From Paraburkholderia sp. (GTDB lineage: Bacteria > Pseudomonadota > Gammaproteobacteria > Burkholderiales > Burkholderiaceae), in contig NZ_JAMXLH010000005.1 in NCBI RefSeq assembly GCF_024281035.1, forward strand, positions 33,850 through 97,849: a stretch of DNA of 64,000 bases. Reading direction: 5' to 3'. Made by a program: the position numbers and the translations under genes. Below, piece after piece: positions 1 through 9,358 of the stretch (position 1 is its first letter; every line of letters starts with the position of its first letter). The notes under the pieces were generated by a model. It was given only the letters and a program-made list of their open reading frames with translations, was not told where the DNA came from and searched no databases.

Positions 1-351
1 ACTTCCCATCAGAATGCGAGCAAAAAATCTATCGTAGCCGTGCTCGCGAATTCGAGCGTCAAAATCAGCCTGAAGAACCGGCGGGGAAATGGAGGTGGGT
101 CAATCGGCGTCGCGGCTTGCGTTGTGTCAAACACTATTGTCGCAAGGGCGATGGCTTTATGCGTGGAGAAGCCGAAGTGTCAAACTCTATTTCGCCAGTG
201 AGTGTTCAAGCACGCGGATAAGCGACTGATTCTCGGGGATTGCCTGTGTCAAACTTTATTGTCGGTTCACACCATCGACCCGATGCGTCAGCCGTTGCAG
301 GACAAGGCAATTGAGCGTTTCGGCCGTCCAACAACAACAACCTCTCACACC
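1..351. other. Left-edge segment: probable transposon end, no complete gene
   Basis: No complete gene is seen before the cytochrome start at 352. The segment holds three spaced copies of a 20-bp motif (listed separately). One frame is open from 3 to 221 and encodes an Arg/Glu-rich peptide (for example RSRAREFERQ, then GKWRWVNRRRG). It resembles the basic tail of a DDE transposase of the TniA/TnsB type, but it is too short to identify and could be open by chance. Confidence 0.4.
124..271. repeat. Three TnsB/TniA-like repeat motifs (putative transposon end)
   Basis: Three near-identical motifs of the form GTGTCAAAC-N-CTATTGTCGC start at 124, 177 and 246 (copies: GTGTCAAACACTATTGTCGC, GTGTCAAACTCTATTTCGCC, GTGTCAAACTTTATTGTCGG). 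Spacings are 53 and 69 bp and all lie in the same orientation. Repeats spaced one to several helical turns apart near a TGT/ACA border are typical of transposase-binding sites at Tn7- and Tn5053-like ends. The last copy runs into TTCACA at 266-271, a plausible terminus. The other end would lie outside the window, so the call is an inference. Confidence 0.45.
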
Positions 352-2415
352 ATGAATCATCGATTGATGAACGGGCTTGCCAGGAAACATGGAAAGCTTC
401 AGGGTTGGGTCTTGACCGCACTGGCGATGCTTGGACCCGTTGCACTGGCCGCCACCGCTCAGGCCGCTCCCGCCGACGCCAATGCGGTCGCGCGCGGCGC
501 CTACGTTGCCCGCGCGGGCGATTGCGTCGCGTGCCACACGGCGCCCGGCGGCAAGCCGATGGCCGGCGGCCTCGCGCTGACCACGCCGTTTGGCGCGGTC
601 TATTCGACCAACATCACGCCCGACGAGACGACCGGCATCGGCCGCTACACCTTTGCCGAGTTCGAACGGGTCATGCGCAAGGGCGTCGCCGCCGACGGGC
701 ACAACCTCTATCCCGCGATGCCTTATCCGTCGTACGCGAAGATCGGCGACGAGGATATGCACGCGCTGTACGCCTACCTGAAACAGGGCGTCCCGCCCGT
801 CTCGCAGGCCAACCGGCCGCTCGGCATCAAGTGGCCGTTCAACATGCGCTGGACGCTCGCACTCTGGAACTCGGCCTTCCTCGACGACACGCCCTTCGCG
901 CCCAATCCGGCCCGTAGCGCGGAGTGGAATCGCGGCGCCTATCTGACGCAGAGCCTCGGTCACTGCGGCGCGTGCCACACACCGCGCGGCATCGGCTTCC
1001 AGGAAAAGGCGATGTCCGATGTGGGCGCCAAAGGCAGCCTCTTTCTCTCGGGCTCGACGGTCGAGTCGTGGCACGCGATCAATCTGCGCAATCTGTGGAC
1101 GGAGGATGACCTGGTCACGCTGCTCAAGACCGGGCAAAACCGCTATACGTCGGCGGCGGGCGGCATGACCGACGTGGTTCATCACAGCACGCAGTATCTG
1201 AACGACGCCGACCTGAAGGCGATGGCTGTCTACATGAAGTCGCTGCCGGGCGGCGCGGACGCGCGTCCAGCCGTCGCGCAGACGGTAGCGGCAGAGCCCG
1301 CCGCGCTCTTCACGTCGAAAGGCGGACTCGGATACGCGCAGTTCTGCGCGTCCTGCCACCAGACTGACGGACGCGGTTTTTCGTCGGCGTTCCCGCCGCT
1401 GTCGGCTAATCCGGCCGTGCTGTCGGCCAATGCCGATTCGCTGATTCACGTCGCACTGACTGGCTGGACGTCGGCGCGGACCGCGACCTATCCGCGTGCC
1501 TACACGATGCCGGCCTTCGACCAGTTGTCCGATCAGGAGCTGGCCGACATCCTGACGTTCGTGCGCCATAGCTGGGGCGGCCATAACGTTGCGATTACCG
1601 CGTCGCAGGTCAGCAAGCTGCGCAGCCAGGTCGTTACGAGCCCTGCACGCACGCCGGCCTTCAAGACGCCGCGCTTCGCCGCGATGCTCGACGAGCCGAA
1701 TGCGGCGCAGCTCGTGCGCGGCATGCGGTTGAACATGCAGACGAAGGCGCTGTTGCCGGATCATGTCGGCGATTCGCTGAACTGCGTGAGCTGCCACCTG
1801 AATTCCGGAACGGTGGCGCAGGCCTCGCCGTTTGTCGGCCTGTCGGCACAGTTCCCGAGCTACGCGGCGCGCGCCGGCAAGGTGATCTCGCTGGCCGATC
1901 GCATCAACGGCTGCTTCCTGCGCTCGATGAACGGCAAGGCGCTGCCGGTCGACTCCGCCGACATGAAGGCGATGGTCGCGTACTTCGACTGGATGAAGGG
2001 CGGCTATCGCATGAAAGACAAAATCGTGGGGCGCGGCGCGGGCAAGATCGATACCAGCCTCCAGCCGAATCTCGCGCACGGCAAGGACGTGTATTCGGCG
2101 CAATGCGCGTCGTGTCACGGCGCGAACGGCGAAGGCGCGAAGCGCGCGGACGGCGAGTACATCTATCCGCCGCTGTGGGGCGACCAGTCGTTCAACATCG
2201 GCGCGGGGATGGCACGGCTCTATACGGCGGCGGCCTTCGTGAAGAACAACATGCCGGTCGGCGCGCGCAACCAGTTCCCGCTGGCGCAAGGCGGATTGAG
2301 CGACCAGGATGCTATCGACGTCGCAGCCTACTTCACGACGCAGCCGCGCGCGGACTTCGCACCGAAGATCCACGACTGGCCGAAGGGCGGCAAACCGAAG
2401 GACGCGCGCTATTGA
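352..2415 (+). CDS. Five-haem c-type cytochrome: ADH cytochrome subunit fused to a TsdA-like dihaem domain
   Basis: The product is a secreted multihaem electron carrier of 687 aa. The ATG at 352 is chosen because it gives a clear Sec signal peptide (hydrophobic stretch about residues 18-36, cleavage near AQA-AP). Five CxxCH haem sites start near residues 58, 205, 332, 478 and 585. The first three and their spacing match the tri-haem cytochrome subunit of membrane alcohol/aldehyde dehydrogenases. The last part (DRINGCFLRSMNGK around residue 516, with Cys521) matches thiosulfate dehydrogenase TsdA, where a nearby Cys is an axial haem ligand. No dehydrogenase partner is visible because the upstream side is a possible transposon end. 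The electron donor is therefore unknown. Confidence 0.85.
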   Translation: MNHRLMNGLARKHGKLQGWVLTALAMLGPVALAATAQAAPADANAVARGAYVARAGDCVACHTAPGGKPMAGGLALTTPFGAVYSTNITPDETTGIGRYTFAEFERVMRKGVAADGHNLYPAMPYPSYAKIGDEDMHALYAYLKQGVPPVSQANRPLGIKWPFNMRWTLALWNSAFLDDTPFAPNPARSAEWNRGAYLTQSLGHCGACHTPRGIGFQEKAMSDVGAKGSLFLSGSTVESWHAINLRNLWTEDDLVTLLKTGQNRYTSAAGGMTDVVHHSTQYLNDADLKAMAVYMKSLPGGADARPAVAQTVAAEPAALFTSKGGLGYAQFCASCHQTDGRGFSSAFPPLSANPAVLSANADSLIHVALTGWTSARTATYPRAYTMPAFDQLSDQELADILTFVRHSWGGHNVAITASQVSKLRSQVVTSPARTPAFKTPRFAAMLDEPNAAQLVRGMRLNMQTKALLPDHVGDSLNCVSCHLNSGTVAQASPFVGLSAQFPSYAARAGKVISLADRINGCFLRSMNGKALPVDSADMKAMVAYFDWMKGGYRMKDKIVGRGAGKIDTSLQPNLAHGKDVYSAQCASCHGANGEGAKRADGEYIYPPLWGDQSFNIGAGMARLYTAAAFVKNNMPVGARNQFPLAQGGLSDQDAIDVAAYFTTQPRADFAPKIHDWPKGGKPKDARY

Positions 2416-2578
2416 AGGGCATGCCGTCGCGATGAAGCGGGTCGCGTCCGCCGAACCGGAGAAGACTCAGCGGCGGGCGGATGCGAGATTCGATGCATTG
2501 ACTCCCGTGAAGTCCAAAGACTTCGCGGGAGTCGAAACCGCGTGATGGGGCGCATGGGTGAGTGCCAGCCTGCGCCGC

Positions 2579-4162
2579 TCACGGTTCGAGCAGACGCTGA
2601 AGCCTGAACTCTTCGAGATCGAGTTCGGCTTCGATCCGGTGCAGCACGCTGTCCTGAATGCGGTTGTTGTCGTGCAGGCCGAGCAGCGCTTCGCGCGATT
2701 TCGACACCAGTTCGAGTTCCAGCCGCAACAACTTCGCGCGCCGTTCCACGTGCTCGGAGCCGGACACATGCGCGTTTTCATTGGAGCGCACGCGAACGCG
2801 GTATTCGTCGAGCATGCGTTCAATGCTCTCGCATTCGTCCTTCGGCGCCGTTTTTGCAATCTTTTCCAGCTTGATCAGGGCTGCGCGAAACGCGTGCGAA
2901 CGCGCTTCGAATTCGGACATCGTCGTACGCTGCAAGGGACGCAAACGCAGCAGCCGGATCAGTGGCGCAAGCGAGAGGCCCTGAACGACGAGCGTGGCGA
3001 AGATCACGATGAACGTGCTGAAGATGATCGTGTCGCGCCCCGGAAAACTCACCGGCAGCGCGAGCGCAGCCGCGAGGCTCACCACGCCGCGCATGCCCGC
3101 CCAGCCGAGCACGACAGCTTCATCGAAGCGCCACGCGCGCACTGTCTTGCCGTGGCGCGCCGCGAGCTTCGACGGCAGCCAGATCGCGAAACCTACCCAC
3201 GCGAGGCGCGCCACGATTGCGGCTGCGGTGGCCGCGAGCGCGACGCCGAGGCCCGACGCGAAAAGCGCGTTCTGCTCATGCATGCGCGAGAGAATGCCGT
3301 GCAGCGCGAGGCCGATGAGGATGAACACCAGCGCGTCGAGCACGAACACGATGACTTCCCAGGACGCCTCCGCCTTGACGCGCATGGGCGCATCGAACGC
3401 CTGATGCTGGTGGATGCCGAGCACGAGTCCGCAGGACACGACCGCGAGCACACCCGAGCCGTCCAGTTTCTCGGCGATCGCATAGCTTGCCCACGCCATC
3501 ACGAACGTCAGCATGATGCTGAGCATCGGCTCGCGAAGACGCTTGATGAGCCACGTCATGCCGTATCCGCACCCGATGCCGACGGCCACGCCGATTACGG
3601 TCAGCATCGAGAACACCGCGAGGGCGCGCGGCACCGTGAATTGTCCGGCGAGCGCCGCGGCAATGGCCATCTGATACAGCAGCAGGCCCGACGCATCGTT
3701 GACGAGGCTCTCGCCTTCGAGCACGGTGACGAGCCGCCCCGGCAGCGGGAAGCGCTGGAGCATCGCCTTTGCGGCCACGGCGTCGGGCGGCGAGACAATC
3801 GCACCGAGCGCGAAGCACGCGGCCCACGGCAGCGTGGGCTCGACCGCGCGCACGGCAACGGCCACGGCGACGGTCGTGAACACCACGGCGCCCAGCACGA
3901 GCGAAGAGATCGTGCCGATTTCGCGCCGGAAGTCCTTCCACGCGGTGTAGAACGAACTCGACATGAGCAGCGGCGGCAGCACCGCTGCGAGCAGGAGATT
4001 CGGGTCGATATCGGGCGCGGGGCCGCCGGTCAGCGCGATGGCGGAGCCGCCGAGCAGCAACACGACCGCGGGTGCGATGGCGAGACGCTCGGCGAGCCAC
4101 GTCAGCGCGCCAGCGCCGACGATGAGGACGAGCAGAGTATGAAAAAACGCGACGTTGCTCAT
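2579..4162 (-). CDS. Na+/H+ antiporter, CPA1 family
   Basis: This is a 527-aa inner-membrane cation/proton antiporter of the NhaP/CPA1 type. About twelve hydrophobic segments occupy the first 400 residues. They include the conserved stretch with SPPDAVAAKAML and LVNDASGLLLYQ, which holds the Asp residues of the ion-binding site. A charged cytoplasmic tail of about 130 residues, rich in Glu and Arg, follows and fits a regulatory domain. The start at 4162 (MSNVAFFHTLL) is preferred over the upstream start at 4231 because the extra 23 residues are polar and Pro/Arg-rich. It appears to be a single-gene unit; the next gene upstream ends at 4313 on the same strand, 150 bp away. The ion (Na+ or K+) is not resolved. 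Confidence 0.88.
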   Translation of the reverse strand: MSNVAFFHTLLVLIVGAGALTWLAERLAIAPAVVLLLGGSAIALTGGPAPDIDPNLLLAAVLPPLLMSSSFYTAWKDFRREIGTISSLVLGAVVFTTVAVAVAVRAVEPTLPWAACFALGAIVSPPDAVAAKAMLQRFPLPGRLVTVLEGESLVNDASGLLLYQMAIAAALAGQFTVPRALAVFSMLTVIGVAVGIGCGYGMTWLIKRLREPMLSIMLTFVMAWASYAIAEKLDGSGVLAVVSCGLVLGIHQHQAFDAPMRVKAEASWEVIVFVLDALVFILIGLALHGILSRMHEQNALFASGLGVALAATAAAIVARLAWVGFAIWLPSKLAARHGKTVRAWRFDEAVVLGWAGMRGVVSLAAALALPVSFPGRDTIIFSTFIVIFATLVVQGLSLAPLIRLLRLRPLQRTTMSEFEARSHAFRAALIKLEKIAKTAPKDECESIERMLDEYRVRVRSNENAHVSGSEHVERRAKLLRLELELVSKSREALLGLHDNNRIQDSVLHRIEAELDLEEFRLQRLLEP

Positions 4163-4292
4163 TTCGTTCACCCAGGTATCGAGGTGCGGCCGTTCACGCG
4201 GCATGGGCCGCGTGGGGCCGACGACTCGCATACTAGCGCGGCTTCGCGCTGCGCGTTGTCAGAGTGGTCGCGCCTGCCGCGGCGCAATCGCG

Positions 4293-4318
4293 CCGGCACT
4301 CAAGGCCGGCACTCAAGG
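4293..4318. repeat. Tandem 13-bp duplication over the fucD stop codon
   Basis: CCGGCACTCAAGG occurs twice head to tail (4293-4305 and 4306-4318). The second copy contains the TGA stop codon of the L-fuconate dehydratase gene, read on the minus strand. It is probably a replication-slippage duplication and leaves the protein end intact. Confidence 0.7.
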
Positions 4319-5611
4319 CCGCCACGCAGGACCATCGGGAAACGCGTACTGATCGAGCGAAGCCGCATGCATTTCGATGCTGTAACCCGCGCGTTGCGGC
4401 GGCATGTAATGTCCGTTGCGGATCACGACCGGATCGACGAAATGCTCGTGCAGATGATCGACGTATTCGAGCACGCGGTTTTCGAGCGAAGCCGACACGC
4501 AGATATAGTCGAAGAGCGAGATGTGCTGCACATATTCGCAGAGCCCGACGCCGCCCGCATGCGGACACACGGGCACGCCGAATTTCGCGGCCATGAGCAG
4601 CACGACGATCACTTCGTTCAGGCCGCCCAGGCGGCAACTGTCGATCTGGCAGAAGTCGATCGCCTTTGCCTGCAGCAGTTGCTTGAACATCACGCGGTTC
4701 TGGCAATGCTCGCCCGTGGCGACGCCGATGGGCCGGATTCGCTCGCGGATCGTGGCGTGGCCGAGGATGTCGTCGGGGCTCGTCGGCTCCTCGATCCACC
4801 ACGGGTCGAATTGCGCGAGGCGCCGCATGTTGGCCACGGCCTCTTCCACGTCCCATACCTGGTTGGCGTCCATCATGAGCTTGAGGTTGTCGCCGATCTC
4901 CTCACGCAGGATGCGCGCACGCCGCGCGTCCTCTTCGATATTGCCGCCCACCTTCTGCTTGAAATGCGTCCAGCCGTTCGCGACGCCTTCGCGTGCGAGC
5001 CGGCGGATTTTGTCGTCGTCGTAGCCGAGCCAGCCCGCCGACGTCGTATACGCCGGATAGCCGTGCGCGAGCATTTCCGCTTCGCGCACGCTGCGCGTCT
5101 TCGCATGGCGATGCAGCAGCGCGATGGCTTCGTGCGGCGTGATCGCATCGGTGACGTAGCGAAAATCGAGGCAACGCACGAGTTCTTCCGGGCTCATGTC
5201 GACGAGCAGTTTCCACACCGGTTTGCCCTGCGATTTCGCCCACAGATCCCAGACGGCGTTCACGACAGCCGCCGTCGCCAGATGCATCGCGCCCTTGTCG
5301 GGACCGATCCATCGCAACTGGCTATCCGAGGTCAGTGCGTGCCAGAAGGCGCCCATATCCGCAGCAATATCCTCGAGCTTTTTGCCGACGATAAGCGGGG
5401 CGAGCGCGTGCGCGGCGCACACGCAGATTTCGTTGCCGCGCCCGATCGTGAAGGTGAGCCCGTGGCCGGTAAGCGGTGTCGGCGAATCGGTTTCGAGTGT
5501 CACGTACGTCGCCGAATAATCCGGCGCGGCATTCATCGCGTCCGAGCCGTCGAGCGAACGCGACGTTGGAAACCGGATGTCCTTGACGGACAGCTTGGTG
5601 ATCGTGGTCAT
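4313..5611 (-). CDS. fucD: L-fuconate dehydratase (enolase superfamily)
   Basis: The 432-aa enzyme dehydrates L-fuconate to 2-keto-3-deoxy-L-fuconate in the non-phosphorylative L-fucose pathway. The N-terminal capping domain and C-terminal barrel are both present. The functional residues fall at the positions known for Xanthomonas FucD: Lys218/Lys220 (HFKQKVGG), metal ligands Asp248, Glu274 and Glu301, then Asp324, His351 (CPHAGG) and Glu382. This agreement makes the subgroup assignment strong. It lies 148 bp downstream of the sugar-binding protein gene on the same strand, so the ABC transporter probably imports the sugar that feeds it. An intrinsic terminator sits between them, so fucD may have its own promoter or depend on readthrough. 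Confidence 0.9.
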   Translation of the reverse strand: MTTITKLSVKDIRFPTSRSLDGSDAMNAAPDYSATYVTLETDSPTPLTGHGLTFTIGRGNEICVCAAHALAPLIVGKKLEDIAADMGAFWHALTSDSQLRWIGPDKGAMHLATAAVVNAVWDLWAKSQGKPVWKLLVDMSPEELVRCLDFRYVTDAITPHEAIALLHRHAKTRSVREAEMLAHGYPAYTTSAGWLGYDDDKIRRLAREGVANGWTHFKQKVGGNIEEDARRARILREEIGDNLKLMMDANQVWDVEEAVANMRRLAQFDPWWIEEPTSPDDILGHATIRERIRPIGVATGEHCQNRVMFKQLLQAKAIDFCQIDSCRLGGLNEVIVVLLMAAKFGVPVCPHAGGVGLCEYVQHISLFDYICVSASLENRVLEYVDHLHEHFVDPVVIRNGHYMPPQRAGYSIEMHAASLDQYAFPDGPAWRP

Positions 5612-5700
5612 CGGGTCACGCTCCGGGGTGAGGGCCGCTGGACGGGCCGCTGCAGTGACGTGCTATGACATGCGCCATACCGCTTTACGCGGTGCGCGGG

Positions 5701-5731
5701 AAAAAGAAAAGGGAAGGGCCGTAGCCCTTCC
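5701..5731 (-). terminator. Intrinsic terminator after the sugar-binding protein gene
   Basis: GGAAGGGC and GCCCTTCC (5712-5719 and 5724-5731) form an 8-bp stem with a 4-nt loop. Read on the minus strand the stem is followed by TTTTCTTTTT. It lies just after the binding-protein stop codon and would limit transcription into fucD. Confidence 0.75.
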
Positions 5732-5759
5732 TGATTCGTCGTGCCGTGCTCGCTGCGGA

Positions 5760-6701
5760 TCAGTCGTAGAGCACTGCAGCGATCTTCGGATCGGTCATGT
5801 TGCTCTTGTCGTACCAGAAGAAGCCCGTGTCGATCTTCTTGGGCAGCTTCTCGCCCTTGAGCGCCTTCACGGCGGAATCGACGACGCACTTGCCGATGCC
5901 CACCGGGTTCTGGGTGATCGCACCGAGCATCAGGCCCGAGGTGATGTCGTCTTTTTGTTCCTTGCCGGAGTCGAAGCCGACCAGGACGACCTTCTTGCCG
6001 GACTCCTTGACGCCGATGGCTGCGCCGTCTGCCGAGCCTTCATTGGAGGCGAAAATGCCCTTTAGATTGGGGTTGGCCTGAAGCATCGCTTTGGCGATTT
6101 CCGCCGACTTCAGGTGATCGCCGCCGCCGTATTGCACAGACACGATTTTGATGTTCGGATGTTTGGCCTTCATCTGATTCAGGAAGCCGTCGCGGCGGCC
6201 GATGCCGGTGCGGCTCGTCTGGTCGTGCACGATCAGCGCGACTTCACCGGCGTTGCCGATGGCGTCTGCCATCTTGTCGGCGGCCAGCGCGGCGGCGGCG
6301 AGGTTATCCGTCGAACAGGTTGTCAGCGGGATGTCGCTGTCGACGCCGGAGTCGAAGGCGATCACGGGGATCTTGTCGGCCTGTGCGCGCTTCAGAAGCG
6401 GAATGGCGGCCTTGCTGTCGAGCGCGGCGATGCCGAGCGCCTGCGGCTTCTTCGCGAGCGCGGCGGAGAGCATGTCGATCTGCTTGTCGACCATGGCCTC
6501 GGTTTCGGGGCCCTCGAAGCTGATCCTGACGTTGTGCTCTTTTGCCGACTGTTCTGCGCCCGATTTGACGGCCTGCCAGAACTGATGCTGGAAGCCCTTC
6601 GAGATGAGCGGAATATAAGGTTCGTCCGCGCGCGCGAGCATCGTGCCGCCAACGAGTGCGCCTACGCCAACCACGACACCGACAAGTCTCCGTTTCAACA
6701 T
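5760..6701 (-). CDS. Periplasmic sugar-binding protein of an ABC transporter (RbsB-like)
   Basis: This 313-aa substrate-binding protein has a Sec signal peptide (MLKRRLVGVV..., cleavage near LARA-DE). The mature part is a type I periplasmic-binding fold of the ribose/galactose class, with the motifs KGFQHQFWQAVKSGAE, PVIAFDSGVD, GRRDGFLN and NEGSADGAA. A GAGGAG ribosome-binding site lies before the ATG at 6701. It is the third gene of a minus-strand set after the ATPase and permease genes. The proximity of L-fuconate dehydratase suggests L-fucose or a related sugar as ligand, but this is inferred only from context. Confidence 0.9.
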   Translation of the reverse strand: MLKRRLVGVVVGVGALVGGTMLARADEPYIPLISKGFQHQFWQAVKSGAEQSAKEHNVRISFEGPETEAMVDKQIDMLSAALAKKPQALGIAALDSKAAIPLLKRAQADKIPVIAFDSGVDSDIPLTTCSTDNLAAAALAADKMADAIGNAGEVALIVHDQTSRTGIGRRDGFLNQMKAKHPNIKIVSVQYGGGDHLKSAEIAKAMLQANPNLKGIFASNEGSADGAAIGVKESGKKVVLVGFDSGKEQKDDITSGLMLGAITQNPVGIGKCVVDSAVKALKGEKLPKKIDTGFFWYDKSNMTDPKIAAVLYD

Positions 6702-6801
6702 GGGGGTTCTCCTCTTGAGTGGGACATCAACCTTCTGCCGATGGGGAGCGCTTTCGTGCTGTCGTGCTCCCGTCCTTCTCTAGTGATCGTCCGGTGGAGC
6801 G

Positions 6802-7827
6802 TCAGAGCTTCTTGCGCCGCAGAATGTCGGCGTAGACCGCGAGGATGATGATGAGGCCGGTCACCACGATCTGCCATTCCTGCGCGACGGACAGGATGCG
6901 AAGTCCGTTGGTCAGCACGCTCATGATGAACGCGCCGATGATGGTGCCGAGAATCGTGCCCGCGCCGCCGCTCAGCGACGTGCCGCCGATCACCACGGCA
7001 GCGATCGCTTCGAGCTCGTAACCCTGTCCGAGCGCGGGCTGCGCCGAATTCAGGCGCGACGCGATCAGCAGGCCGGCCACGCCGCAGATGGCGCCGCCGA
7101 ATCCGTAAATGGCGATCTTCCAGCGATCGACATTCACGCCGGACAGGCGCACCGCTTCTTCGTTGCTGCCGAGCGCGAACGTATAGCGCCCGAGCGCCGT
7201 GCGATTGAGGATGACCGAACTCAGGATGGCGAGCGCGAAGAGGATCAGCACCGCATTCGGAATCGGCAGGCTCGGCACGAGATAACCGATCAGCGAATCC
7301 TGCGAAATTCTGTAGAAGTTTTCGGTGTCGTTGAAATAGATCGGCTGGTCGGACGAGACGACGAGCGACAGACCTTTTAGCAGCATCATCATGCCGAGCG
7401 TTGCGATGAACGGCGGTATTTTCATTTTCGCGGTCAGCGTGCCCGAAACGATTCCGCACAGCGCGCCGGTTCCGATGGCGGCCAGCACGCCGGTCCACAT
7501 CGGCAAATGCCAGTAAGTGAGAAACACGCCGCAAATAACAGCGGTGAAGGTCATCAGCGTGCCGACCGACAAGTCGATGCCGCCCGTGATGATGACGAAC
7601 GTGCAGGCGATGGCGAGCACGCCGTTGACCGCTGTCGCCTGCAGAATGCCGAGCATGTTGTCCACCTGCATGAAGGCGGACGAGGCGAAGCTGAAAAACG
7701 CCAGCAGCAGGATCAGGCTGACGAAGGCCAGCATCTTCTGCACCGTGGCCGGTGCGAAGAGGCGCGATTTGAGGCCGGACGGCCGTTCCTTGTTCGCCAG
7801 TACCGAAGTATCCGATCGCAGTGTCAT
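6802..7827 (-). CDS. Sugar ABC transporter permease (RbsC-like)
   Basis: The 341-aa inner-membrane permease belongs to the ribose/xylose class of carbohydrate importers. It has eight to ten hydrophobic segments and the characteristic GGIDLSVGTLM motif after the second segment, plus GLLIASRLNSAQP and GGTSLSGGAGTILGT in the ATPase-contact region. It would form the transmembrane channel with the ATPase encoded 19 bp upstream and receive sugar from the binding protein encoded downstream. The ATG at 7827 gives the usual family length. Confidence 0.92.
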   Translation of the reverse strand: MTLRSDTSVLANKERPSGLKSRLFAPATVQKMLAFVSLILLLAFFSFASSAFMQVDNMLGILQATAVNGVLAIACTFVIITGGIDLSVGTLMTFTAVICGVFLTYWHLPMWTGVLAAIGTGALCGIVSGTLTAKMKIPPFIATLGMMMLLKGLSLVVSSDQPIYFNDTENFYRISQDSLIGYLVPSLPIPNAVLILFALAILSSVILNRTALGRYTFALGSNEEAVRLSGVNVDRWKIAIYGFGGAICGVAGLLIASRLNSAQPALGQGYELEAIAAVVIGGTSLSGGAGTILGTIIGAFIMSVLTNGLRILSVAQEWQIVVTGLIIILAVYADILRRKKL

Positions 7828-7846
7828 GAAGTGGACCTTTAGAAGA

Positions 7847-9358
7847 TCACGCCGCTTTTAAGGTATCGCGTTGTGTGGCCAGTTGCATGATGCGCTCCTG
7901 CGTCGCGTCCTTCGCATCGAGTTCGCCGGTAATGCGCCCTTCGCACATCACGACGATGCGGTCGCTCATGCGCAGGATTTCCGGCAATTCGGACGAGATC
8001 ATCACGATGGCTTTGCCCTGATCGGCGAGCGCGCGCAGCAGCTTGTAGATTTCGCTTTTCGCGCCGACGTCGATGCCGCGCGTCGGCTCGTCGAAAAAGA
8101 GGACGTCGCAGTCGCGTTCGAGCCACTTCGCGATGACGATTTTTTGCTGATTGCCGCCCGAGAGCAATCGCACCTGTTGGGTCGCCGCGGGCGTGCGGAT
8201 CGCGAGCAGTTTGATGAAGTGCGCAGCGGTCTTGCGGATCTGCGCGCGGCGCAGGAAAAAATTGAACGACAGGAATTTGCCGAGGTTGGACATCACGATA
8301 TTCGATTCGACATCCATGCCGGTCGCGAGGCCGAAATGCTTGCGGTCTTCGGAGAGATAGCCGATCCCGCGCGCCACCGCATCGCTCGGCCGCTTGATCG
8401 TCACCTTCACGCCGCCCACGAGGGTTTCGCCGGAATCGACCGGATCGGCGCCGAACACCGCGCGCGCGACTTCGGTGCGGCCTGCGCCCATGAGACCGGC
8501 GAAGCCGAGGATCTCGCCTTTGTGCAGGGCGAAGCTCACGTCTTTCACGAGCGGGCCGGCATTCAGATGCTTCACTTCGAGCGCGATTTCGCCCCTGCTG
8601 TCACCACCGTGGACAGAAGGGGCGTCGGACAGCTTTCGTCCGACCATCATGCTGATGATCGTGTCGATGCTCGTGGCCTGTGCGTCGACCGTCGCCACAT
8701 ATTCGCCGTCGCGCAGCACGGTGACGCGGTCGGAGATCTGCTTGAGCTCGTCCATCTTGTGCGAGATGTAGATGACGCCGACGCCCCGGCCCTTCAGTTG
8801 CCGGATGATGCGGAAAAGCTCGGCGATCTCGGCGTCGTTGAGCGCCGAGGTCGGTTCGTCCATGATCAGCACGCGCGAATCGAAGGACAGCGCCTTGGCG
8901 ATTTCCACCATCTGCTGTTTCGCGACCGTGAGCGTGCCGACAGTCGCACGCGGGTCGATCTTGACGTGCATGCGTGCGAGGATGTCGCGCGCCTGGTCAT
9001 TGAGTTTTTCTTCGTCGAGGAACACGCCTAAACGGCCGTGCGGCTCGCGGCCGATGAACATGTTTTGCGCGACGCTCAGGTGGTTCATCAGTTGGAGTTC
9101 CTGATGAATGATGCCGATGCCGACGGACTGCGCTTCGCGCGGACTGAGGAAGGCGACGGGCTGGCCGTCGTAGAGGATTTCGCCTGAATCGCGGGTGTAG
9201 ACGCCCGCGAGGATTTTCATGAGCGTCGATTTGCCCGCGCCGTTTTCACCCATCAGCGCATGGACTTCGCCCGCCATCAGGTCGAACTGGACTTCGTGAA
9301 GCGCTCTAACGCCCGGAAAGCGCTTGCTGAGCCTGCTAACGGAAATGAGCGGGATCAT
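7847..9358 (-). CDS. Sugar ABC transporter ATP-binding protein (RbsA/MglA-like, two ABC domains)
   Basis: This 503-aa ATPase energises sugar import. It has two tandem ABC domains. The first has Walker [10 protein letters not shown] (residues 37-45) and Walker B VLIMDEP. The second has the degenerate Walker [10 protein letters not shown] typical of this subfamily, followed by signature LSGGNQQK and [10 protein letters not shown]. The start at 9358 ([16 protein letters not shown]) gives standard family length; an earlier in-frame start adds 33 non-conserved residues. It is the first gene of the transporter set, so the promoter should lie in 9359-9704. Confidence 0.93.
   Translation of the reverse strand: MIPLISVSRLSKRFPGVRALHEVQFDLMAGEVHALMGENGAGKSTLMKILAGVYTRDSGEILYDGQPVAFLSPREAQSVGIGIIHQELQLMNHLSVAQNMFIGREPHGRLGVFLDEEKLNDQARDILARMHVKIDPRATVGTLTVAKQQMVEIAKALSFDSRVLIMDEPTSALNDAEIAELFRIIRQLKGRGVGVIYISHKMDELKQISDRVTVLRDGEYVATVDAQATSIDTIISMMVGRKLSDAPSVHGGDSRGEIALEVKHLNAGPLVKDVSFALHKGEILGFAGLMGAGRTEVARAVFGADPVDSGETLVGGVKVTIKRPSDAVARGIGYLSEDRKHFGLATGMDVESNIVMSNLGKFLSFNFFLRRAQIRKTAAHFIKLLAIRTPAATQQVRLLSGGNQQKIVIAKWLERDCDVLFFDEPTRGIDVGAKSEIYKLLRALADQGKAIVMISSELPEILRMSDRIVVMCEGRITGELDAKDATQERIMQLATQRDTLKAA

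Noticed and set aside
256..2373. 705-aa minus-strand frame under the cytochrome gene
   Set aside because: Antisense shadow; the plus strand has five CxxCH sites and a signal peptide.
2558..5668. 1036-aa plus-strand reading frame
   Set aside because: It lies antisense to the antiporter and fucD, is extremely Arg/His/Glu-rich and matches no family. It is a GC-rich shadow frame.
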